This document shows, one piece after another, positions 12,697 through 22,130 of a stretch of DNA of 64,000 nucleotides. Origin of the DNA: Rhododendron vialii (taxonomy: Eukaryota; Streptophyta; Magnoliopsida; Ericales; Ericaceae). The notes beneath the pieces were generated by a model that was given only the letters and a program-made list of their open reading frames with translations, was not told the origin of the DNA and did not search any database. Every line of letters starts with the position of its first letter. The stretch's first letter is position 1. The stretch spans positions 38,295,501 to 38,359,500 of the forward strand of contig NC_080563.1 of NCBI RefSeq assembly GCF_030253575.1, written 5' to 3'. A program made the position numbers and the translations under genes.

Positions 12697-13130
12697 GGCT
12701 CCATTTGTTTCGATGTAAAATGCTTTACAATGTAAAATATTTTCCATGTAAAATGTTTTTTTTCAGAAAACAATCTTTCAAGCTTTTATTTTCCAGTGTT
12801 TGGTTGGCACATGAAAATATTTTAAAAAATTAACAAAATAGTGTAAAGAGAGTGAAAGAGACTCAAACGGTGGAGAGATCCTGGAATATTGGAATTAAAC
12901 GTGGGTTAGGACTGACGATCGAGGAAACTGAGCAGTGAGAATTACAGTAGAAGACAGTAGGTTCATTTCGGAAAATAACTTACGGAAGATTTAAGGGTAA
13001 GTCATTTTTATCTAATTGATGGAAAATATTTTACATGTAAAATGTTTTCCTAATTTTTTACACAACCAAACACCGAAAAATAGGTAAAACATTTTACCGG
13101 AAAACATTTTACGCCCAAACAAACGGAGCC
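12697..13130. mobile_element. TIR MITE, 434 bp, TAA target duplication
   Basis: The ends are GGCTCCATTTGTTTCG and the inverse of aaacaaacggagcc. TAA precedes and follows the element (12694-12696, 13131-13133). Subterminal motifs tgtaaaat and attttaca are repeated many times in both orientations, typical of transposase-bound MITE ends. There is no coding capacity. Confidence 0.75.
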
Positions 13131-13351
13131 TAAGTGCAAATTTCCAAAGACTTACCCACAACACCAACAACTTACCCACGACGCGAAGCTGAATAAAAAC
13201 AAAAGAATTATACAGATGGTAGATTTAGTACGAAATCAAAGCAACCACTTCATGCAGGAGCTTCTCTGTTGTTATTCTCTTCGGTCTTCACAGCAAATGA
13301 AAGATTGTAATACACAAAAAGGGGGCACAAATTGAGGATCAAACATAATGA

Positions 13352-13919
13352 TCAGAAGCTGCGAGAAAGATACGGAGTGCGCCGCCTTGCCCAATCGGAG
13401 ATGCTCCAGAATTGTCTGTTCTTGGTTTTGGAACCAGCTAGCTCTGTTTCATTTCTATTCAGCATTTCCCATAGCACATGGACATCCTGGTACTCGCAAG
13501 TCCTCACTTCTTGCCGAAGCTTCACTAGTCCTACAGGAGTGTATAGACACGTTTGATTGGTCGAATTAGACGTAAAAGTGGAGTATCTGCGAGATCTTAA
13601 GTATAGCTAGGGAGACGTTGTTAACACAAATTGAACAATGCCACATTGTCACGCGTTTACAAATACGGGCGAAACTAAATTTTTTTGACAAACGGGGTTA
13701 ATGCGTAACCCATATATTTTACTTTCAATTGGACAAATCCATTTCCGCATACGAGCATTAGCCATTTCCACAGTCAACAGAAAACAACGAACTTGTATCC
13801 ACAAAATTGAGAGGCAAATCAGAAAATCCATCCTTACCAGTTTTGCGAATCCCAACACCCTTGGCGACAACGATCCAAATTCTCCGCATAGGAACCACCA
13901 TCTTGCGCCACCACCTCAT
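13352..13919 (-). CDS. Conserved small plant protein of unknown function (86 aa)
   Basis: Two exons on the minus strand: 13919-13838 (82 nt) and 13530-13352 (179 nt, stop TGA). The donor is CTG|GTAAGG and the acceptor TGTAG|GA; the phase-1 junction restores a Gly codon. The product starts MRWWRKMVVPMRRIW (basic and Trp-rich), continues through VGIRKTG|LVKLRQEV across the junction, and has CEYQDVHVLWEMLNRNE in the middle and a basic aromatic C terminus ending SRSF. The LRQEV...CEYxDVHVxWEML core resembles a family of short uncharacterised plant proteins I recall from other eudicots; I know of no assigned role. There is no signal peptide. The intact frame across a clean intron argues against a pseudogene. 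Confidence 0.68.
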
Positions 13920-14838
13920 CGCGAAAAAACCACCCCCACCGGCTGCAACCGTTGTGGCTTCAGACCCTGAGCAAATTGAATCATAATATGAAGCGACGAT
14001 GCTATCGAAACATTCCTTTAGCTATTTCTTTGATGTTTGTGGTGAAAAGAATTTTGTAATTCAAATCGTTTCGATGGGAAAAAGAACAAAACTACGTACG
14101 AACCTAATTTTTAAAATAAGTTGTTGAATAACTATGAACCTTTTTTGTTTCTTTTAGCTTATTTTGGTTTACATTTTGAATTTTCTGCACTCGAGACTAT
14201 GACTATGACAAAATCTCAATCCGAAGATTTAATAAGAAAGGTTTGTTAATTAAGAAATCTTTTTTTTAGTCTCAGATGATAAGAAATTTAGAATCAGTAA
14301 TGCGTTTTTGAGAATCAATAATGCGTTTTTGAGCTTGTATGTCCATTTGTGGTTTTGCTCGTTTTCTAGTTTTCAGTAGATTTAGCTCTTACCAACTATT
14401 ATGATTATTTCATATGAGTGCCATTAGGCTTCTTGGAATGAAATTTGTTGTTGATAAAAATAAATAAAAATTCCAACATTTGACTGAAAAAACGGGCAAC
14501 AAATATGAGGAAAGAAAATGAAAAGAAAAGGACACAAATTTAAAAAACAACTACGGTCACAATTGTGTCCGAAGCTCACCGATATGCATCCGAATTATGT
14601 CCGATAGTTGAAAAATAAAAGTTAGTTCAAATGTTGTTTGTTTTATGCATTGCCAAAAGAAGAGAGACAGGGAGATAGAGAGAGAGAGAGGGGCTGACAG
14701 AGGATAGAAGTTAGGCGAACTCACGTATTTATCGAACGGTTCCGAACGCAATTGTTAATCCAAATTATGTCTGAAAATTGTGTTTCATACTTAAATTTGG
14801 AAAACAAAACTTCAATCGAATGTTGTTTGTTTATGCAT

Positions 14839-14840
<2 letters not shown>

Positions 14841-14887
<47 letters not shown>
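14841..14887. repeat. (GA)n microsatellite
   Basis: About 23 uninterrupted GA units. Similar GA/CT tracts occur at about 17859-17894, 21120-21154, 24469-24503, 24580-24614, 33404-33437, 58990-59018 and 62170-62195. Confidence 0.95.
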
Positions 14888-14891
<4 letters not shown>

Positions 14892-15307
14892 ACGGAGCAG
14901 AGAGCAACGAACTTGGCGAGTAGCAGCAGATTTTCACTCAGTTTCTCTCTCTAAAACCGATGTCCGCCGGCTGCCTGGAGGGGGTGAGCTGTGGTCTGGT
15001 GGTCACACTGGAATCTGATATTCTGATGAGTGATGGCTGGCCAAAATCTCCAATCTCTTTCTTAAAGAGAAACCGACGAGTCGTGCGATGCCACGGGTCA
15101 TTCCCGACGGTTGGGGACCGTGTCCAGGTCCAACGTTCGCTGGTCTCGTTGATTTTTTTCGACGTGATTTTCGGATTCTTTTTTTTTTTGGCCTTTTGTC
15201 GCCACGTGTCGGAGAGACGATTGGTCGAAGACAACTTAGGACTTGTACCCTGCCATGTGGATGTATCATTGGATTCGTCCTTAGTGGGACAAACGTGTTT
15301 TCTTTTT

Positions 15308-15631
15308 GGGCGCTGCTATTCGCAGCCCTCTATTTACTCCCATAGCCCGTTAAAAATTTCTAATTATACTCGACAGTTAGTTACCGAAATTGAGATATAT
15401 TTTTAGCATCCAATTACCGAAATATAATATTTTTTTCAACAGATGTTTACCGAAAATGCATGTTCGGCAGTTGTTTACCGAAAGTTGAACATATTTTCGA
15501 CATGTAGTTATCGAAATATAATCTTGTTTTCAACAGAAATTTACCGAAATGCTATTTATGATTTTCAACAACCATTTACCGAAATGTAATGGGCTACGGG
15601 AGAAAATAAAGGGCTGCGAATAGCGGCGCCC
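15308..15631. mobile_element. hAT-like MITE, 324 bp, with internal 33-bp minisatellite
   Basis: The terminal inverted repeats are GGGCGCTGCTATTCGCAGCC on the left and GGGCGCCGCTATTCGCAGCC on the right when inverted, one mismatch in 20. An exact 8-bp duplication ttcttttt flanks it (15300-15307, 15632-15639), the size typical of hAT. The interior carries seven copies of a motif close to TTACCGAAAT at 15381, 15414, 15447, 15475, 15508, 15541 and 15576, about one every 33 bp. Confidence 0.85.
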
Positions 15632-15657
15632 TTCTTTTTTTCCCTTCTTTTTTTTTT

Positions 15658-16038
15658 GGCTTAATTTCAAAAACACACCCTCAACTATTACGTTTTTGCA
15701 ATATCACTTTCTCAACTAAAAAACTAGCATACATGACCCCCTCATCTATCAAAACTAAGCAACTTCACCCCTTCTCTCCACTTCTGTTAATTTTTTGGAT
15801 AGAATAGGGGCAAAAGACAAATATTCCGTTAATGTAAAATTAGGGCAGTTTTACGTGTCTGACTGTCTGTCATCTCTCACACGCACATCTCTCTTCTCTC
15901 TCCCTCTCTATCACTACGCCCATAGGGGTCATGTTGCTTAGTTTTGATAGTTGAGGGGGAGCATGTTGGCTAATTTTTAAATTGAGGGGGTGATGTTACA
16001 AAAAAACGTAATAATTGAGAGGGTGTTTTAATTAAGCC
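15658..16038. mobile_element. TIR MITE, 381 bp
   Basis: The left end ggcttaatttcaaaaacac, then ccctcaactattacgttttt, is mirrored at the right by aaaaacgtaataattgagag and gtgttttaattaagcc. It lies 26 bp after the preceding MITE, in T-rich sequence that obscures the target duplication. There is no coding capacity. Confidence 0.75.
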
Positions 16039-16497
16039 TTTTCCCCCCTCAATAATGGGGACTGATAATAGACCGTTGAAGTTCGGTTTGGCAAGTTAGA
16101 TCATCCACATTAGACTTATTTATGAGTTGAATTTAGGGTAATGATTTTCGAAGTATACTATTTTAGATGCACTCCAGAATTTGTGGTCAGTGTTATTGAT
16201 TTGAGGTCAGGGCCCCGCAATTGAGTTTGAGACCCTTTGAGAGTGAAACCTCAGCCATTATGTCCTTTTTCCATTTCGAATTACCCAAATCATTCTACAC
16301 AGTTCTCTTACAAGTCTTGAGTACTGCTTTTTAAAGTTTTCGTGTGTCATTTGCCAATCCTAACTGTAAAAAAGCATACGATTGGAAATTTTCCGAACAA
16401 TAATAGCGTATATATATGTCGTTATTGGTTACTAATTCTCAAGCACCTTAGATCTGATTAGTTGTATCTAGTGGAAGACTGGCAAAGTGGAGATTGG

Positions 16498-16695
16498 CCT
16501 TGGACAATGAATTTTGTGAAATCGTGTCACTGCCATATTGCATCACCGATCGATCCATTTATGTTTGGCAGCATGTGCGTGAGTCGGGTCCAAGCCGAGC
16601 CGGCAGTGCCAACATGAGTAAACATGGATGGATCGGTAATTCACGGTGTCAGTGTGCCACACGATGTTGCCATTTCACAAAATACTCTTTATCTT
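16498..16695. mobile_element. Foldback MITE
   Basis: The left arm (ttttgtgaaatcgtgtcac, then accgatcgatccattta) pairs with the right arm (taaacatggatggatcggta, then gccatttcacaaaa). It is an imperfect palindrome of about 200 bp without coding potential; the superfamily is not clear. Confidence 0.55.
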
Positions 16696-16930
16696 GACAA
16701 ATGGTATATGAAAAACTCAGTGCTAGTCATCTAGCGGGAAGAGCATAAAAATTAGAAAGAAAATGAGTCTTGTGCTAGTCATCTAGCTAACACATTTTCT
16801 TTTTGTGTTTTCCTTGCTTCTGCTCATACAATGAATATTTAATTATCCAACTTTTTAGTTCATCACTAACACCACAAAGTAGCCACCACGAAAAGAGTTC
16901 ATGTTACTAACCCAAGCTGGACATGACTCT

Positions 16931-17061
16931 GGGACCCTGTAGTGACTTGCTCACTACATGGGTGTAGTGATCATCCGGACCGTCCGCTTCCCCAATTAAT
17001 GGTTCATATCTAAACCATTGATTATCGACATGAACGGCTCGAATTGCTCACTACAGGATCC
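16931..17061. mobile_element. Short TIR MITE
   Basis: The ends gggaccctgtagtgacttgc and the inverse of gctcactacaggatcc form short inverted repeats around about 100 bp of non-coding sequence (ccattgattatcgacatgaa). Confidence 0.5.
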
Positions 17062-17810
17062 TTGCTCCCAGTTGGACATACATAGCATCCGTCTTGATCC
17101 CGTGCATGGCATGGGTGCGGAGTTCAAATCTATTTCTACCTATTATCTATAGATTGGCCATAGATATAGGAGGATGTAATATTAAGAAGCACTCAATTAT
17201 TTGGTGGATTGCCACAAACGTGCAATTAATCATTATCGGGAAAAAGGCACAGCCCCTGGCGTAGATTGCGTACAATTTTCCATCCTTTTCTTTGTTTGGT
17301 TAAAGTCTAATTATGGTTGTTCTCCTTTGAAGTACACAAATTTTTATAAGAATCAATTAAATCACGGTCCTAAAACCACTCCCTACATATGTTCTCATCC
17401 GTCACATCATCATTCATTATAGACAAACGAGTTGTCTTTGAATAAATGTATTACTGCGTTTTTTCAAATTTCAGGACGAGAACATAAAACATCTATTCTA
17501 ATGAAGGAGTACATGCTAAAGAATAGAATCTATATTTAGCTTACTCTTTTTATAATGTGTTTTTGGGTTTTGTTTATTTTTGCTTTGTTTCTGATTATGC
17601 ACACTGCACATTCCTATTGCATGTGGAACCCTTGAATTTTGTGAGTGGATGTAAGTTTGGGTGCATAAATTTTGGTGTGGTTGTAGCATTGTAGTAAAAA
17701 AAAAAAGTTAAAAAAAAAGAAAAAAAGAAGTCCCTTTTCTTTCTACACACTTATTAAAAGCAGAGCCCCCCTTTTTTTTTTGGATCCTCAAAGCAGAGCC
17801 CCTTGGATTC

Positions 17811-17820
17811 CTATATTTAA
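17811..17820 (+). promoter_or_regulatory. TATA-like element upstream of expansin
   Basis: The sequence tatatttaag lies about 250 bp before the expansin start codon and just upstream of a CT-rich leader. The position suits a core promoter with a 5' UTR of about 220 nt. This is inference from sequence only. Confidence 0.35.
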
Positions 17821-17857
17821 GGCTCTATGTTTATCCCTGTCTGCCACCACCAACACT

Positions 17858-17897
<40 letters not shown>

Positions 17898-18069
17898 GCA
17901 ATGAAGCCAAATGCAGGCGCCAATCTCTTTTTGACTCAAAGCTTTCCTTTTCCCACTAGAATAGAGAGGAAAGTAGATAGTAACAAAATAGAAAGAACGA
18001 GAGGAGCAATAGAAGAACCTCTTCCAGTTTAAGAACGACTTCAAAGAGAGCTTTTTTATCAGACCTCAG

Positions 18070-19501
18070 ATGGGTGCCGCCTTTCAGGCCACTGTGATCT
18101 GTTTGATTTTACTTCATGGATGCAATGCCGCTGCCCAAGATGATGAATGGAAGTCCGCCACCGCAACGTACTCCAAAGAAACCGAAGGCTCTATCATCAT
18201 AGGTACTATACTACTACTTTTTTTTTTTGATCAGCTACTAGACTACTTCCTTCCTTGGCACCTACTTAATAGTCTCTCACATTTGTGAAATTGTCCCAAA
18301 TACTACTAGCGCGCGCACTCACACATCTGTGAATCGAAGTCCTATATCGCTTGGGTACCAAAGTCATGTGAAGAATATAAGCGTGAGGGGCGAGGGCAAC
18401 CTCACTTCAATAGCTAGTTTTTAGAATTGAGTTCTACCCAAGATCATGTAACATGGTATTAGAGCCGGGTATGCCATGGATGGGTATGGTGCGTATTCCT
18501 GGCTTGCACGCGCAGGTGCTGCCAAGTAAGCACGCTGGGTGTGAGGGAAAGTGTAAAGCAAAGTCCCACATGCTTGGGTACCAACGTAATATGAATAATA
18601 TAAGTGTAATGGGACCCTCACTTCAATAGCTAGCTTTTGGGGTTGAGTTCTACCCAAGACCGTGATGTGAAACTTCGCTTATATGCTTCATATTACTTTG
18701 GTACCAAGCGATGTGGGACGTCACTTGACATGTTTTCTCTCAATACCTTGCTGTATGAAGAATTACTTACTGGTTACACATATTGCAGAAGGAGCTTGTG
18801 GGTACGGCGACCTTCACAGGAGCAGCTACGGAAAGTACAGCGCAGGGCTAAGTAGTATGTTGTTCAACAGAGGGAGCACCTGCGGGAGTTGCTTCGAGGT
18901 GAGGTGCGTCGACCATATCCTGTGGTGCCTACAGGGAAGCCCATCCGTAACTCTTACTGCCACCGATTTCTGTCCCCCGAATTACGGGCTTCCGGCTGAT
19001 TATGGTGGGTGGTGCAATTTCCCCCGCGCACACTTTGAAATGTCGAAAGCTGCCTTTGCTGAAATCGCAGAGAAAAGAGCTGACATAGTTCCGGTCCAGT
19101 ACAGGAGGTAACAACATTAATAACTCACTCATTTGTTTGTCCAGAAATAACATGCAACAGAGGGAAAATGAATTCATGTTGATCCTCAATTGAGCAGGGT
19201 TAAGTGTGAGAGAAGTGGGGCAATAAGGTTTACCGTTTACGGGACATCATTCTACTATCAAGTCCTCATCACCAATGTAGGATCGGATGGGGAAGTCGTT
19301 GGAGTCAAAGTGAAGGGATCCAAGACAGGGTGGATACCCATGGGAAGGAACTGGGGACAGAATTGGCAGTGCAATCTCAACCTCTCCGGACAGCCTCTCT
19401 CGTTTGAGGTCACCACCAGCACTGGAAGAACAGTAACCTCCTACAATGTTGCTCCACCAACCTGGAGATTTGGTCAGACATTTCAAGGAAAACAGTTCTA
19501 G
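18070..19501 (+). CDS. Alpha-expansin (EXPA), divergent type
   Basis: Three exons: 18070-18202, 18789-19107 and 19198-19501 (133, 319 and 304 nt; 251 aa), GT-AG junctions with matching phases. Expansins are secreted wall proteins that loosen cellulose-hemicellulose contacts without hydrolysis. A signal peptide covers about residues 1-22. The six-stranded double-psi beta-barrel domain starts at GACGYG (46-51) and keeps the Cys pattern ([27 protein letters not shown]). The C-terminal CBM63-like domain runs from VKCERSG to the end, with Trp residues in [13 protein letters not shown] and a typical [12 protein letters not shown] end. Length is normal. Two oddities: the region before GACGYG lacks the usual AHATFYGG pattern ([13 protein letters not shown] instead), and the family HFD motif reads HFE (126-128). 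Intron 1 (586 bp) contains a miniature LTR element. It could be an EXPA20-like clade member; clade assignment is from memory. Confidence 0.92.
18320..18665 (+). mobile_element. TRIM (miniature LTR retrotransposon) in expansin intron 1
   Basis: Two similar direct terminal repeats (about 18330-18450 and 18555-18665) share gcttgggtaccaa, acctcacttcaatagctag and gttgagttctacccaaga. They are separated by about 100 bp with no coding capacity. Just after the first repeat, tggtattagagccggg looks like a primer-binding site for initiator Met tRNA. This is the layout of a TRIM, LTR kin without proteins. The repeats differ clearly, so the copy is not recent. Confidence 0.75.
18666..18725 (-). mobile_element. 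Inverted partial TRIM terminal repeat
   Basis: The inverse of this stretch reads cccacatcgcttggtaccaa, then agtaatatgaagcatataag, matching the terminal repeat of the adjacent TRIM in the opposite orientation. It is either a second insertion or a rearranged end, still inside expansin intron 1. Confidence 0.55.
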
Positions 19502-20067
19502 TATCAGACAGATATTTTAGGTAGTATACTTTTACAAGTCAGGCGGTTAATCGAACAAGAAATGTCTACCCACGTGGAAGATATCACCTTGTAGTCATTC
19601 ACTTACCCAGGCATATCCTTGGGGTTAACATCATCGTTACAAGACGATGAGAATATTTGAGAAAGACCTCAAGTTATTCATCCGGCTTAAAGAAGAGCCT
19701 TGATGTTTCTTTTTTGCAAAATACAAGTAGCAATATATATAGAGTAAACATGCGGAGTCAAATTCAGATATGTTTACATGGAATATTCTCTTCCAGAAAA
19801 AAAGATGAAAACTGATGTGAACTGCTGCAGACTATATCGGGAAATGATGAATTGCACATATAACCAACAGCTAAGAGGCAACAAAAATTCCTAATTCGAT
19901 AACAAACCAAGAGTATATAAATTTATTCTATTTTCCAGCTTCGCTCCAGTCTAAGAGTCTGATATGCATATAATGGAAGGGCTAATATGCACTAAATTTT
20001 CTGTGGACATACACATATACGTATCTGTATTAGAAATCTCCTGAGGCTGGGGATGAAAACAGCATAC

Positions 20068-20469
20068 CTCTCCGGTACCGAGGAATAAGAATGAGTGGTC
20101 AGCTAAGGTTCCACCGACCAATTTCAGAGCCGCAATGAGCCCAGCAAGTAGCACAGAAGCCGTACCCTGGAACAAAGGCAAGTGCTCAAATATAAAATAC
20201 TCTTAAAACATGGGAAATGATTTTGACACACCCTTTTTTGTTAATGTCACTCATTTGCAAGTGTATTTTTGCATCAAAAATACACTTGCAGAGGAGTGGC
20301 GTTAACAAAAAAGGGAGTGGCAAAATCAACAGCCTAAAACATATACCAAATCTCTACCTATAAAAGATGATCGTCATGCTATAGCTGTATATCATTGTTA
20401 AACACCAGGATGAGTTGTACAATATTTCGCCAGCAGCTCAAATGCATTGTGGTTTGCAAAATCTTCAAA
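20068..20469 (-). pseudogene. NADP-malic enzyme gene fragment, two exons
   Basis: Two adjacent minus-strand exons match the NAD(P)-binding region of plant malic enzyme. Exon A (20469-20385) encodes FEDFANHNAFELLAKY and, after a 1-nt insertion in the codon following TTH, LVFNNDIQ; it is 85 nt where 84 would keep frame, and CAG is followed by CT rather than a GT donor. Exon B (20166-20068, 99 nt) is intact: [20 protein letters not shown] through FLFLGTGE, with a good TTCCAG acceptor and GTATGC donor. The glycine-rich GTGE start of the dinucleotide fold is visible. The exon before (substrate region) and the exon after (AGTGIAELIAL in the family) are absent nearby. The retained intron shows this is a genomic fragment, not a retrocopy. 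Confidence 0.85.
20220..20331. mobile_element. Near-perfect foldback element in the malic-enzyme fragment intron
   Basis: The left arm (cccttttttgttaatgtcac, then ttgcaagtgtatttttg) is mirrored by the right arm (caaaaatacacttgcag, then ggcgttaacaaaaaaggg). It forms a hairpin of about 50 bp per arm with almost no loop, in the intron between the two malic-enzyme exons. Confidence 0.75.
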
Positions 20470-20479
20470 CTGATCATTT

Positions 20480-20710
20480 GGGGTTAAATAAACAACAACA
20501 TAACAGAACCCATTTAATCCCCAATCATTGGGGGTATGGGATGATTGGAGACATAGCTAACCTTTGGCAATATATGCACAAAGTGACTGCTCTCAGAATA
20601 CCACTGAACCAGTAGCCCCCCTAAACCTCCAAGAACCGACGAGCTACATGGACGTTTTGTTGTAGAACCATGCCCCCAAATCAAAGCCAATTAGCATTAT
20701 TGTAAAAACA
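20480..20710 (-). repeat. Dispersed repeat, copy 1 (second copy at 31970-32190)
   Basis: The two copies share atccccaatcattggggg, gcaatatatgcacaaagtg, cctccaagaaccgacgagct and catgcccccaaatcaaagcc with modest divergence over about 210 bp. Read on the minus strand it ends in a ttgttgttg-like tail (plus-strand aacaacaacataac), which suggests a SINE or the 3' end of an RTE-type LINE. This copy begins about 10 bp from the malic-enzyme fragment. Confidence 0.6.
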
Positions 20711-21115
20711 TGTAAGCCAAATAGGAAAATTAAGGAATCTATGATTTCAAGAATGTGGATACTGAAAACTGGCCTGATTGAGGATTTGGAGAGAGAGGAA
20801 TGGCAGAGTCTTTCAAAATCTGTCAAATCTGTCAAGGGATGCTTCTGCTTGACAAAACCTGATTACTGGGGATATTTGTGCCTGCCTTAGCTCCTGGAGA
20901 AGGGTTAAGGCCTCTCCTCAGTACCTAGCTGTTGCTGATACTGCTGATGGGTGAACTCCTCCAAGGGCTTTATTATTATTCTTTTGATAAGTAAAAGATT
21001 ATATTATCAAAAAGGCATTAAGGGAATGCCACCCATATACAATTGAAGGCCACAAGACGAAAATCAGATATTTACTCTCTGAATTCTCTCTATATTTTCA
21101 AGCCCGGTTTGGCAA

Positions 21116-21157
<42 letters not shown>

Positions 21158-22130
21158 GTACACGTCTAAGTTCAGCACAAAATCAGATATTTAATTTTAC
21201 TCTCTGAATTCACATCCCAAAATGACCCTGACCATGTGGATAGTTTACACACACGTCAACTAAAACCAGGGTAAATCCAGTAAATGTGAACAACATTACA
21301 ATGACTATATCACCCCTCCTCACAAAGCTAGGAGGCCTTCAATTAAAGGGCTCCATTGGAAAAAAAGCCACCGAATTGGATATCATGTTCTTATATATAG
21401 GTGTTTGGCTACGGTTAGAGGCATCCGACATTGCTTCTACAACAACGACTACCAGTTTAATGGTAGTGAATAAACCATTGAGCAGTTCTGTACATAAGCA
21501 TCTAATGCAGTCAATAAAACATGCCAATGATAAGTTGATAACATGATAACACAACAGGTAAATAATGTATCTGCAATGGCAACACGTTCAAAATGTGGAT
21601 ACCCAACTGGTAAATGATTATAAAATGATAAGAGCAATGATATACTGCCATTTCTGAATGTTCACTCTATGAGTGTGGTAAATAAGAGTGTGGTAAATAA
21701 TGTTTTGCAACCTATTTCCATCAAGAGACCAAACAATGTAGAGAATTTTCCCTTGTTTTTTCTCAAAGGTAAGCTGATTTATCAAACTGCTTGGCTGCTA
21801 CAGAGACAACTACAGCCATAATAACAGCTTACCAAAAGCATCAAACTGAACAGTAGACAACATAGCCAGCTTGTACCACATCAGTGGGTGTAGTATGCTT
21901 TTATCAGCCATTTATTTCTTATGTCCCTTTTGATGAATTAAAACCAAAGGCCAGAGCTAGTTCGGGCCATTCCGCATCCTCTTGCCAAAGTTTCCATATG
22001 CACAAAAACCGCCTGCTCAATTTCCATTGCTACATTTGCGTAGTCCAATTGCCTTTTAGAAGGATTAGTGGTGATAACATCTTGCCCTTCCGTAACATGG
22101 TAAGACTGATTCATGCAATGGATTCAAGTT
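20711..22130. other. Intergenic, no gene seen
   Basis: AT-rich sequence with one (GA)n tract at about 21120-21154. It probably includes the 3' UTR and terminator of the minus-strand PPR gene that ends at 22131. No protein-like frame was recognised. Confidence 0.4.

Larger units (their letters stand above)
8134..13351. other. Gene-less repeat zone
   Basis: Nothing here carries convincing coding signal. It holds a perfect 50-bp duplication at 9268, the TIR element at 10508-12366 with its foldbacks, and a smaller TIR MITE at 12697-13130. The segments 10378-10503 and 12365-12620 are partial direct repeats of each other (gaggctctaattcaggtatg; ttttttagctctggatgaa versus ttttttagcttaggatgaa) flanking the TIR element. 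This implies a local duplication around, or before, the insertion. Confidence 0.5.
13920..18069. other. Intergenic region with SSRs and MITEs
   Basis: No further coding region was found. Two related segments lie at about 14590-14665 and 14758-14840 (both containing aatgttgtttgttt and atgcattgc). The MITEs and SSRs are listed separately. The last 300 bp before 18070 contains a CT-rich tract and probable 5' UTR of the expansin gene. Confidence 0.45.

Noticed and set aside
14960-15406. Overlapping frames on both strands next to a GA tract
   Set aside because: Frames on both strands are equally open, and none has family resemblance. The right end runs into the hAT-like MITE at 15308.
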